This document shows positions 52,661 to 60,372 of a stretch of 64,000 bases of DNA, in pieces. The translations under genes were made by a program, and so were the position numbers. Source of the DNA: DAOUBP01 sp964513075 (GTDB lineage Bacteria > Chloroflexota > Anaerolineae > CG2-30-64-16); assembly GCA_964513075.1 (NCBI GenBank), contig CAZELR010000014.1:1-64000 (forward strand), in the 5' to 3' direction. The notes below the pieces were generated by a model. The model made no database searches. It was given only the letters and a program-made list of their open reading frames with translations, and was not told where the DNA came from. Position 1 is the first letter of the stretch, and the number at the start of each line of letters is the position of its first letter.

Positions 52661-53692
52661 CTACTGTGAAGGCGGCTGCCAACCCTGGGTTGTCCACTCG
52701 TGGGGGATGCCTTTAGCATCGAGGGCCGCCTCGTACTCCTTCAGAGTCGCGGCTGTGACGACATCTACGCCGGTATCGATGATCCCGTTCACGGCGCCCA
52801 TTTCGCTCAGCGCCTGCGGCGCGCCCTTCTCAGCGATCAGCTTGATGATCTGCACCGACTTGTAGCCCATATCATACTCGCGCTGGGCCACCGTAGCATC
52901 GATCACCCCATCCTTGATGCCATTGACGGTATCCGTGGTGGCGTCGAAGCAAACGAGCTTGATCTTGCCGACGGCTCGCGCCTCCTTGATGGCCGTCGCC
53001 CAGGCCGGACCGTTGTAGGCATAAACGCCAAATGCGCCTGCCAGGCGGGGATTGGCCGAAATGACCGAGCTCGCCAGTTGAAGGGCGGCCGCTGCATCTT
53101 CCCGGTCGTTCTGGGGCGCCAGGGGCTCGATGCGCGTCTCTGCCACCGCAGCCAGGAAGCCTTCAGTGCGCTGAAGGGCATTGAGCGCCGTGTCTGATCC
53201 ACGCACGATGCCCACCTTGCCGCCATCAGGCAGAAGTCCGGCCAGGGTCTGACCCGCGATCTGGCCCGCGCCGTAGTTGTCGGTGCCGATATACACCCGG
53301 GAGACGCTGCCTTCTACCGGCGGCGTGTCCAGCGTGGTCACGATGATCCCCGCATCGGCTGCCTTCTTCATCACCCGCTCAAGCGCCTGGGGGTCAGACG
53401 GCGCGATGGCAATGCCGGTTACCCCTTGAGCAATGTACGTTTCCATTGTCTGGATTTGGGCCGCCACATCCTCTTTCGGCGGCACGAAAACGATCGTCGC
53501 AACGCCTAAAGTCCGGCCCGCGGCCGCAACCCCCTTTTCGATGTTAGCCCAATACGGATTCACCGCCTTGCCGATGACGACGATCTTGGTTGCCTGCGGG
53601 CCCGGGCCGGATTCGTCCACCGGAACGCAGCCGGCCGCTGCAATCAGGAAAAACATCAGACCTAACAGATTCGACCACTTGTGCTTTATCAT
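52661..53692 (-). CDS. RbsB-like periplasmic sugar-binding lipoprotein
   Basis: 343 residues. Signal peptide with lipobox AAAGC (Cys22). Peripla_BP_4 fold: VVIGKAVNPYWANIEKGVAA, AIAPSDPQALERVMKKAADA, VYIGTDNYGAGQIAGQTLAG, VCFDATTDTVNGIKDGVIDA and TVAQREYDMGYKSV. It would bind a sugar or autoinducer-like ligand outside the membrane. It is divergent from the operon with the RbsC-like permease and the ATPase-kinase fusion, so I infer that it feeds that complex. GGGAG precedes ATG 53692. Confidence 0.92.
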   Translation of the reverse strand: MIKHKWSNLLGLMFFLIAAAGCVPVDESGPGPQATKIVVIGKAVNPYWANIEKGVAAAGRTLGVATIVFVPPKEDVAAQIQTMETYIAQGVTGIAIAPSDPQALERVMKKAADAGIIVTTLDTPPVEGSVSRVYIGTDNYGAGQIAGQTLAGLLPDGGKVGIVRGSDTALNALQRTEGFLAAVAETRIEPLAPQNDREDAAAALQLASSVISANPRLAGAFGVYAYNGPAWATAIKEARAVGKIKLVCFDATTDTVNGIKDGVIDATVAQREYDMGYKSVQIIKLIAEKGAPQALSEMGAVNGIIDTGVDVVTAATLKEYEAALDAKGIPHEWTTQGWQPPSQ

Positions 53693-53710
53693 CGCATCTC
53701 CCAGGTGCTG

Positions 53711-53739
53711 AATATACTATGGGTAGCCGTTCTTCACAA
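53711..53739 (-). promoter_or_regulatory. promoter of the RbsB-like gene
   Basis: Minus strand TTGTGA (53739-53734), 17 bp, TATATT (53716-53711). Leader of about 12 nt, just enough for the GGGAG site. Confidence 0.72.
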
Positions 53740-53756
53740 GTAAGAGGGATTTATTT

Positions 53757-53875
53757 AGGGTTGCCAACCTTCGAAAGGTTGGCAACCCTAAGCCCTCATG
53801 TGCGGGGGATTTCCTAGTTGGCCAGGCCCAGGCCGAGGAGCGGCAACCCTAAGCCCTCATGTGCGGGGGATTTCC
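53757..53875. repeat. palindrome and direct repeat between divergent promoters (family F)
   Basis: AGGGTTGCCAACCTT-CGA-AAGGTTGGCAACCCT (53757-53789) is a perfect palindrome. GGCAACCCTAAGCCCTCATG with the following TGCGGGGGATTTCC occurs at 53781-53814 and again at 53842-53875. It could be an operator for the response regulator or a repeat insertion. Confidence 0.75.
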
Positions 53876-53922
53876 CCTAACCCATGAGTGGGTTTTGCCT
53901 CACTCCCCCTGCATGGGATCCG

Positions 53923-53951
53923 TTGGCAAGGGGCAGCAACAATGCTATAAT
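53923..53951 (+). promoter_or_regulatory. promoter giving a leaderless regulator transcript
   Basis: TTGGCA (53923-53928), 17 bp, TATAAT (53946-53951). The expected start at 53957-53959 coincides with ATG 53959, and no Shine-Dalgarno precedes it. Confidence 0.78.
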
Positions 53952-53958
53952 GCGAGCC

Positions 53959-55002
53959 ATGGTGAGAGTACGCGTTCTACTGGCTGATGACCATGCCGTG
54001 GTGCGATCGGGCATCCGACACGCCTTGCAGGATCTGCCCGATCTGGAGATCGTGGGAGAGGTCGGGGATGGTCCTACGCTTGTGGCCGCGCTCGCCAGAC
54101 TCCAACCTGACCTGTTGGTGATCGACGTGACGATGCCGGAGTTCGAACCGATCGCCACCGTCCGGCAGATTCGGACACAGTATCCAGCCATAAAGGTCCT
54201 GGTCGTGAGTGCGTACGACGATGACGCGTATGTTCAAGGGCTATTGGGCGTCGGCGTGAATGGCTATCATCTCAAGGACCAACCCCTCAGCGACCTGAAA
54301 CTGGCCGTACAGCGGGTATTGGCAGGCGAACGATGGCTCTCCAGCCCGCTGATCAACAAGCTGCTTAGCTATTCCGAGTTCGTCGCACTGCCCACAGGCT
54401 TGACCGAACGGCAACGCGAGATCCTGCGCCTGTTACTTCAGGGGTATGATAACCAAAGCCTGGCGCGCGAGACCGGATTAAGCATCAAAACCATCGAGAA
54501 TCACCTCACCCGTCTTTACCGGCAACTCAACGTGCAGAGCCGGCTGGAGGCGGTCCATTATGTCCGGGAACATCCGGAGGTGCTCACGACTCCGGGATCG
54601 GCTTCCGTCACTCTACCCGATCTGCTCCCGAAGCACAAGCTCACGGCGCTGCTGGTGGATGACAACGCGCGCTACCGCGGCCAGCTGCGACGCATGGTCG
54701 GTCGTGTCTGCCCGCAAGCCGTGATTCATGAAGCTGGCAACACCGACGAGGCCGTGCACCTGGTCGTACAGATGGCGCCCCAACTCGTGCTGGTGGATGT
54801 GATCTTGGGGGACGAAGACGGCATCCGCTGCGCCCGGCGCATCAAAACGCAACAGCCTCAGGCGCGGGTCATTCTGATCAGCGCCTATCCCGACCGCGAG
54901 TTCCGCCGGCTTGGCCTGGAGGCGGGGGCCGCGGCATTTCTGGATAAAAAGGACCTGGATGCGGACACACTGCGCCAGATGATCGACGATGTCCTCGCAT
55001 AA
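53959..55002 (+). CDS. response regulator with REC-LuxR HTH-REC architecture
   Basis: 347 residues. First receiver 1-120: VRVLLADDHAVVRSGIRHAL, phosphoacceptor Asp56 (DLLVIDVTMPEF), Lys in GYHLKDQPL. LuxR-type HTH about 150-205: LTERQREILRLLLQGYDNQS, LSIKTIENHLTRLYRQLNV. Second receiver about 225-345: LTALLVDDNARYRGQLRRMV, LVLVDVILGDEDG, AAFLDKKDLD. Both receivers keep all key residues, so either may be phosphorylated. NarL-family regulators normally end with the HTH. ATG 53950 is an alternative start. It overlaps the permease by 14 bp; the kinase is encoded two genes on. Confidence 0.93.
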   Translation: MVRVRVLLADDHAVVRSGIRHALQDLPDLEIVGEVGDGPTLVAALARLQPDLLVIDVTMPEFEPIATVRQIRTQYPAIKVLVVSAYDDDAYVQGLLGVGVNGYHLKDQPLSDLKLAVQRVLAGERWLSSPLINKLLSYSEFVALPTGLTERQREILRLLLQGYDNQSLARETGLSIKTIENHLTRLYRQLNVQSRLEAVHYVREHPEVLTTPGSASVTLPDLLPKHKLTALLVDDNARYRGQLRRMVGRVCPQAVIHEAGNTDEAVHLVVQMAPQLVLVDVILGDEDGIRCARRIKTQQPQARVILISAYPDREFRRLGLEAGAAAFLDKKDLDADTLRQMIDDVLA

Positions 55003-55963
55003 ATTCTCGCCGAGGCGAATCTGGGACGAGCTGCGCACCAGTCAGGCCTTTGTCGCCTTGATTCTCTTTGTCCTGGTCTTTCTCGTCCTCAGCCTCAGAA
55101 CAACGACATTTCTGAGCCCCAACAACCTGGCCAGCCTGGCACGGAATTTCTCATGGCTGGCCATCGTGTCCTTGGGCGAAAGCATGGTCATCATCATCGG
55201 CGGCATCGATCTCTCCGTAGCCGCGACGATGGCTCTGGCCGGGCTGGCGGCTGGCTGGTGCATGCAGGCCGGCTGGCCGGTGCCGCTGGCGATTGCCGCC
55301 GGGCTGCTGGTGGGCGTGCTGATGGGCTGGCTGAACGGCATCTTGGTGGCGCGTGTGAGGCTGCAGCCATTCATCGTCACGCTGGGCACTATGAGCATCG
55401 CACGCGGAGTCGCCTTTGGCCTCACCCAGGGTTGGTCGGTGACGAACATGCCTGCAGCGTTCCTCAGGATGGGCCAGGCGGATGCAGCCCTCGGCCCCTG
55501 GCTGATCCCGCTGCCCTTCATGATTGCGCTGGGCGTGGCCCTGTTAGTGCGCTTGTTATTGGGCCACACGGTCATCGGCGGCGATATCTACGCGCTGAGC
55601 CGCGGGGAACGAGCACTGCTCGTCTCTGGGGTCAACGTGATCCGGCTGAAGGTGGTCGTCTACACCTTGTGCGGGCTACTTGCAGCCATCGGGGGTCTGC
55701 TGATCGCGGCCCGGTTAGGAGTGGCGACGCCCGGGGCCGCCGTGGGCTACGAGGTCGACGTGGTCGCGGCCACGGTGCTCGGCGGCACGAGCCTGTTCGG
55801 CGGCGTGGGCAGCATCCTGGGGGTGTTACTGGGCGCTGCCATCATCCAAATGCTGTACAGCGGGCTGGTGTTACTGGGTTACCCTGCTTACTGGCAAACA
55901 GCGGCCATCGGCGCGCTGATCCTGATGGCGATCCTGCTGGATTACTGGCGTCACCGGCGGTGA
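54989..55963 (+). CDS. RbsC-like sugar ABC permease
   Basis: 324 residues, about 8-10 membrane helices. BPD_transp_2 family: LGESMVIIIGGIDLSVAATM is diagnostic, then GWLNGILVARVRLQPFIVTLGTMSIARG, ALSRGERALLVSGVNVIRLK (EAA-like loop) and AATVLGGTSLFGGVGSILGV. Pairs with the divergent lipoprotein and the following ATPase-kinase fusion. Overlaps the regulator gene by 14 bp. Confidence 0.93.
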   Translation: MSSHKFSPRRIWDELRTSQAFVALILFVLVFLVLSLRTTTFLSPNNLASLARNFSWLAIVSLGESMVIIIGGIDLSVAATMALAGLAAGWCMQAGWPVPLAIAAGLLVGVLMGWLNGILVARVRLQPFIVTLGTMSIARGVAFGLTQGWSVTNMPAAFLRMGQADAALGPWLIPLPFMIALGVALLVRLLLGHTVIGGDIYALSRGERALLVSGVNVIRLKVVVYTLCGLLAAIGGLLIAARLGVATPGAAVGYEVDVVAATVLGGTSLFGGVGSILGVLLGAAIIQMLYSGLVLLGYPAYWQTAAIGALILMAILLDYWRHRR

Positions 55964-55976
55964 GGGAGCGTGGCTT

Positions 55977-57584
55977 ATGGACCCCTTGTTGAAAGCTGTC
56001 AACCTCTCCTACCATCTGGGCGCGCAGGCGCTGATCAGCCAGGTGAACCTGCAGATCTTCCCCGGCGAGGTCGTGGGCGTGGCTGGGCAAAGCGGAGCGG
56101 GCAAAACCGTGCTGGCCCTGGTGCTGGCGGGCGTCTACCCGCCCAACGCGGGTGAGATCTACTTCGCCGGCCAACGACTTGCCTGGCCGTTTCCAGCGCG
56201 GTCGTTGGGTATTGAGGTGGTCCATCAACAGCCGGAGATGGCCGAGGAACAAGACATCAGCCGCAACGTCTTCCTGGGCAGTGAACTCGGCTGGCCGAAG
56301 GTAACCGGCCGGTGGATCAAGATACCCAATGTCCGCCGGATGGACGAGGAGGCGGCCCGGATCCTGGCGCACCTGGGGATGCGCTACACCTCGCTGCGCG
56401 AGAGCGCGGCCAACCTCTCGGGCGAGCAGCGTCAACTGATTGCGATCGCCCGCACGCTCACCCGCCCGGCCCGGCTGATTATCATCGACGATCCGGGCGT
56501 GCTGTTGAGCTATCCCTACCAGCAAAAGCTATTGGCGTTGATCCAGGAGTGGCGGCAGCGCGGCGTTGCGGTTCTCCTGGCCAGCGACAATGTCGACCAG
56601 TTGATGACCGTGACCGACCGCATCATCGTGCTGCGTCACGGGCGCGTGATCGCGGAACGCCGCACCGACGAGACCAATCGTGAGGCCATCCTGGCCGCAA
56701 TGGTGGGCGAGGCGGACCAGGAGCAACTCACACCGATCATTTGGGCGCTGGACAGCTACTATCGCGCTCGCGAGCAGGCGGAGAAGCTGCACCATCAGCA
56801 GCGGCTGCTGGAGCATGAATTGGGTGCGCCCGACGCACTCAAACAGGAAATCATCGATCAACTGGCCGATCAGATCAGCGCGCTCGACCGTGCCAATCTG
56901 GCCTTGCAGGATGCGCAGCGGCGCCTTCTGACCGAGCTCGAACTGGAGCGCAAACGCTTGGCGCGGGAGATCCACGACGGCGTGATCCAGGACCTGCTGG
57001 GCGTGGGCTACCAATTGGAGGAGATCGAGGCGGGCGCCAAGGCAACCCCAGCACTCGCAGAAGAGCTGCAAGATGTCCGCGGCAACGTGCGCGACCTGGT
57101 GGGCGACCTCCGGCACATCTGCAGCACCCTGCGACCACCGACTATCGACAGCCTGGGCCTGGGCTCGGCGCTGCAGTCCTGTGTGCACGAATGGAGCAAG
57201 CGCACCGGCATCGGTGTGACCCTGAACCTGGACCCCAACCTGGGACGCCTGCCTGAGGCGACCGAGCTATCCATTTTCCGCATCGTGCAGGAGGGGCTAA
57301 CCAACGTCCGGAAGCATGCATCGGCCAGCACGGTGGAGATCGGCCTGGCACACACCTCGCCGCGGCGGCTGATGTTATCGATCGCCGACGACGGCCGCGG
57401 CCTGCCCACGGCCTTCGACCTGGCGCATTTACCGGCCGAAGGCCACTATGGCGTGCTGGGCATCACTGAACGGGTGGCGCTGCTGGGGGGACGGTGCAGG
57501 TTTCAGAACCGTCCCGAGGGCGGTGCGCTGATCCAGGTGGAAATCCCCCACCCGCGCGTGGAGCAGACCAACGCCGATGCATGA
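55977..57584 (+). CDS. sugar-ABC ATPase domain fused to NarL-type histidine kinase
   Basis: 535 residues. Residues 1-245 are one RbsA-like nucleotide-binding domain: Walker A GQSGAGKT (37-44), Q-loop VVHQQPEM, signature NLSGEQRQLIAIA. Walker B ends IIIDDP (Asp172 for the catalytic Glu) and the switch reads ASDNV (Asp204 for His). Residues 260-325 are coiled coil. Residues 318-535 are a HisKA_3/HATPase kinase: LAREIHDGVIQDLLGVGYQL (His333), IVQEGLTNVRKHASAS (N box), ADDGRGLP, YGVLGITERVALLGG. No membrane helix. The ATPase half should dock on the RbsC-like permease and pass ligand state to the kinase. Confidence 0.94.
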   Translation: MDPLLKAVNLSYHLGAQALISQVNLQIFPGEVVGVAGQSGAGKTVLALVLAGVYPPNAGEIYFAGQRLAWPFPARSLGIEVVHQQPEMAEEQDISRNVFLGSELGWPKVTGRWIKIPNVRRMDEEAARILAHLGMRYTSLRESAANLSGEQRQLIAIARTLTRPARLIIIDDPGVLLSYPYQQKLLALIQEWRQRGVAVLLASDNVDQLMTVTDRIIVLRHGRVIAERRTDETNREAILAAMVGEADQEQLTPIIWALDSYYRAREQAEKLHHQQRLLEHELGAPDALKQEIIDQLADQISALDRANLALQDAQRRLLTELELERKRLAREIHDGVIQDLLGVGYQLEEIEAGAKATPALAEELQDVRGNVRDLVGDLRHICSTLRPPTIDSLGLGSALQSCVHEWSKRTGIGVTLNLDPNLGRLPEATELSIFRIVQEGLTNVRKHASASTVEIGLAHTSPRRLMLSIADDGRGLPTAFDLAHLPAEGHYGVLGITERVALLGGRCRFQNRPEGGALIQVEIPHPRVEQTNADA

Positions 57585-57690
57585 TCACCCTCACCTGCGT
57601 CCTCATGACACAGTCAGCAAATTTGAGTTCGCAATAACCCGTTAGTGTGCTATACTACAAGAGTTGTGGGCCTGTCCAGTCTGATCAACT

Positions 57691-57735
57691 AAATGAACGA
57701 CGGCAGGGACGCCCCTGCCGTCGTTCATTTTTGAG
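57691..57735 (+). terminator. intrinsic terminator after the sensor operon
   Basis: 18-bp stem AAATGAACGACGGCAGGG with CCCTGCCGTCGTTCATTT, loop of 4, followed by a T-run (ATTTTTGAG). It ends the regulator-permease-kinase operon. The reverse complement also starts with A/T, so it may work both ways. Confidence 0.88.
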
Positions 57736-57810
57736 ACAAGGGGTCCGGATGGGGGGATTTCCCCTATCAGAATTGAGGGAAACCCGACAGGCACGCCAGC
57801 GCCGTAGGGG

Positions 57811-57839
57811 GTCACAGAGCGCGGGATCCGTGGTATACT
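57811..57839 (+). promoter_or_regulatory. candidate promoter of the xyl operon
   Basis: GTCACA (57811-57816), 17 bp, TATACT (57834-57839). The weak -35 box would suit an activated promoter. The leader of about 150 nt contains the hairpin GAGCGGGCCGCGCTC near 57869-57883. The rest of 57585-57997 shows no gene. Confidence 0.5.
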
Positions 57840-57997
57840 TTCCAGGATGGTAGCTCTTGACTAACTGACGAGCGGGCCGCGCTCGCGACATCAGCACGTC
57901 GAGCACAAGGAGGTGCAACCACTTGTCAATAACAAACAACCATTTCCCCAATCGCTCTCAATCACACTAGCTGTTCACTCAAAAAGGGAGGACTCAC

Positions 57998-60217
57998 GTG
58001 AGAACTAAACTGATGCGTTTTGTCATGCTCACTGTCGCGCTGATGATGTTCACGACGGCCCTGGTCGGCTGCGCCACACCCGCAGCCGCGCCGACAGCCG
58101 CGCCGGCGGCCGCCGCACCGGCCGCACCTGCGGCCGCACCTGCGGCCGGCGGCGAGAAGATCAAGGTCGGTCTCTCGTTCTCGGACTTTGCGACCGAGCG
58201 CTGGAAGGGCGAGCAGGTGTTGATGGAGAAACTGCTCAAGGACAAAGGCTACGACGTGGTCTGGCAGGAAGCGAACCACGACGTGAAGCTGCAGAACGAC
58301 CAGATCGACAACATGGTGACGCAGGGCGTGAAGGCCCTGATCGTCATCGCGGAAGACGGTGATGCGGCAGCGACCGCGGTGGACAAAGCAGTGGCCGCGG
58401 GCGTGAAGGTCATCGCCTATGATCGGCTGATCAAGTCCACCGGCATTTCGGCGTACATCTCCTTCAACAACACCGAAGTCGGCCGCCAGGAGGCGCAGGG
58501 CGTGGTCACCGCGCTCAAGATGGACAGCGGCAAGTGGACGAAGGACAACCCCGTCAAGCTGATGCTGATGGGCGGCAGCCCCACCGACAACAACGCCATC
58601 CTGGTCCGCCAGGGGCAGGAAGAAGTGATCAAGCCCTACGTCGATCAAGGCCTGATCAAGGTCGTGGCTGACCAGTGGGTGAACAACTGGGATGCGGCGG
58701 AAGCGCTGAAGATCATGGAGAACGTCCTGACCGCGCAGCAGAACAAGATCGATGCGGTCGTGGCCTCCAATGACGGCACCGCCCTCGGCGCCCTGACCGC
58801 ACTCAGAGCTCAGAAGCTCGCCGGCATCGTGCCTATCTCCGGCCAGGATGCCACCGCCGATGGCTGCAACAGCATCGTCAAGGGCGAGCAGACCGTCTCC
58901 GTCTACAAGGACACCCGCCTGCTCTCCCCGTTGGCCGTTGACTTGGCGGACAAACTGCTCAAGGGTGAGAAGATCTCGGACCTGAAGATGTACACGATGG
59001 CCGAACTGACCAACGACAAGACCAAGACCGGCGAAGTGCCCTGCCAGTTCCTGCCCGTCATCCAGGTCACCAAGGACAACGTGTACGAGCTCATCGTGAA
59101 GAGCGGGTTCCAGTCCTACGACGATGTCTACCGCGACATCCCGGCGGATCAGCGCCCGGCGAAGCCGGGCGAGGCAGCCGCCCCTGTGGCTGCAACCGGC
59201 GAGAAGATCAAGGTCGGTCTCTCGTTCTCGGACTTTGCGACCGAGCGCTGGAAGGGCGAGCAGGTGTTGATGGAGAAACTGCTCAAGGACAAAGGCTACG
59301 ACGTGGTCTGGCAGGAAGCGAACCACGACGTGAAGCTGCAGAACGACCAGATCGACAACATGGTGACGCAGGGCGTGAAGGCCCTGATCGTCATCGCGGA
59401 AGACGGTGATGCGGCAGCGACCGCGGTGGACAAAGCAGTGGCCGCGGGCGTGAAGGTCATCGCCTATGATCGGCTGATCAAGTCCACCGGCATTTCGGCG
59501 TACATCTCCTTCAACAACACCGAAGTCGGCCGCCAGGAAGCGCTGGGCGTGGTCACCGCGCTCAAGATGGACAGCGGCAAGTGGACGAAGGATAACCCCG
59601 TCAAGCTGATGCTGATGGGCGGCAGCCCGACCGACAACAACGCCATCCTGGTCCGCCAGGGGCAGGAAGAAGTGATCAAGCCGTATGTGGATCAGGGCCT
59701 GATCAAAGTCGTCGCAGATCAATGGGTGGACAACTGGGATGCAGCGAATGCCCTGAAGATCATGGAAAACGTCCTGACCGCACAGCAGAACAAGATCGAT
59801 GCGGTCGTGGCCTCCAATGATGGCACCGCCCTCGGCGCCCTGACCGCACTCAAGGCGCAGAAGCTCGCCGGTATCGTGCCTATCTCCGGCCAGGACGCCA
59901 CCGCCGATGGCTGCAACAGCATCGTCAAAGGCGAGCAGACCGTCTCCGTCTACAAGGACACCCGCCTGCTCTCCCCGTTGGCCGTTGACTTGGCGGACAA
60001 ACTGCTCAAGGGTGAGAAGATCTCGGACCTGAAGATGTACACGATGGCCGAACTGACCAACGACAAGACCAAGACCGGCGAAGTGCCCTGCCAGTTCCTG
60101 CCCGTCATCCAGGTCACCAAGGACAACGTGTACGAGCTCATCGTGAAGAGCGGGTTCCAGTCCTACGACGATGTCTACCGCGACATCCCGGCGGATCAGC
60201 GCCCGGCGAAGCCGTAA
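57998..60217 (+). CDS. xylF: tandem-duplicated D-xylose-binding lipoprotein (XylF-XylF)
   Basis: 739 residues from GTG 57998 with AGGGAGGA. Signal peptide and lipobox LVGC (Cys25), then an Ala/Pro linker. Two nearly identical XylF units follow: IKVGLSFSDFATERWKGEQ at residue ~54 and again at ~403, each with EANHDVKLQNDQIDNMVTQG, VIAEDGDAAATAVDKAVAAG, YDRLIKSTGISAYISFNNTE and SGQDATADGCNSIVKGEQT. XylF-type proteins are normally about 330 residues with one unit. The units differ by only a handful of residues. The period is 1047 bp. Confidence 0.9.
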   Translation: MRTKLMRFVMLTVALMMFTTALVGCATPAAAPTAAPAAAAPAAPAAAPAAGGEKIKVGLSFSDFATERWKGEQVLMEKLLKDKGYDVVWQEANHDVKLQNDQIDNMVTQGVKALIVIAEDGDAAATAVDKAVAAGVKVIAYDRLIKSTGISAYISFNNTEVGRQEAQGVVTALKMDSGKWTKDNPVKLMLMGGSPTDNNAILVRQGQEEVIKPYVDQGLIKVVADQWVNNWDAAEALKIMENVLTAQQNKIDAVVASNDGTALGALTALRAQKLAGIVPISGQDATADGCNSIVKGEQTVSVYKDTRLLSPLAVDLADKLLKGEKISDLKMYTMAELTNDKTKTGEVPCQFLPVIQVTKDNVYELIVKSGFQSYDDVYRDIPADQRPAKPGEAAAPVAATGEKIKVGLSFSDFATERWKGEQVLMEKLLKDKGYDVVWQEANHDVKLQNDQIDNMVTQGVKALIVIAEDGDAAATAVDKAVAAGVKVIAYDRLIKSTGISAYISFNNTEVGRQEALGVVTALKMDSGKWTKDNPVKLMLMGGSPTDNNAILVRQGQEEVIKPYVDQGLIKVVADQWVDNWDAANALKIMENVLTAQQNKIDAVVASNDGTALGALTALKAQKLAGIVPISGQDATADGCNSIVKGEQTVSVYKDTRLLSPLAVDLADKLLKGEKISDLKMYTMAELTNDKTKTGEVPCQFLPVIQVTKDNVYELIVKSGFQSYDDVYRDIPADQRPAKP
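58151..60213 (+). repeat. 1047-bp tandem duplication within xylF
   Basis: Copy 1 starts at 58151 and copy 2 at 59198. The first about 340 bp are identical. A middle stretch (about 59538-59900 in copy 2) carries many mostly silent differences, and the last about 300 bp are again identical. This mosaic suggests gene conversion between the copies. Confidence 0.9.
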
Positions 60218-60291
60218 CTAGAGGGTAAGCGCCTGGAAGTGCCTGGGGGTTCTGGTCCCCACGCAACGACCGGGCCGGAAGGCTCACAAAT

Positions 60292-60322
60292 GCGATGGGC
60301 CTCTCATGAAGGGGCCCATCGC
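60292..60322 (+). promoter_or_regulatory. hairpin between xylF and xylG
   Basis: GCGATGGGCC and GGCCCATCGC form a perfect 10-bp stem with an 11-nt loop, with no strong T-run after it. Such structures often stabilise the binding-protein mRNA and reduce downstream expression. Confidence 0.65.
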
Positions 60323-60372
60323 ACCTGCTTTCGAGAAACCTCTCTCCTTACTCTTTGAAGGAGAAGCATCTT

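Noticed and set aside
57962..59722. 586-residue minus-strand protein opposite xylF
   Set aside because: It is antisense to the XylF duplication, His/Val/Asp-rich and internally repeated only because xylF is repeated; no ribosome site or family motif.
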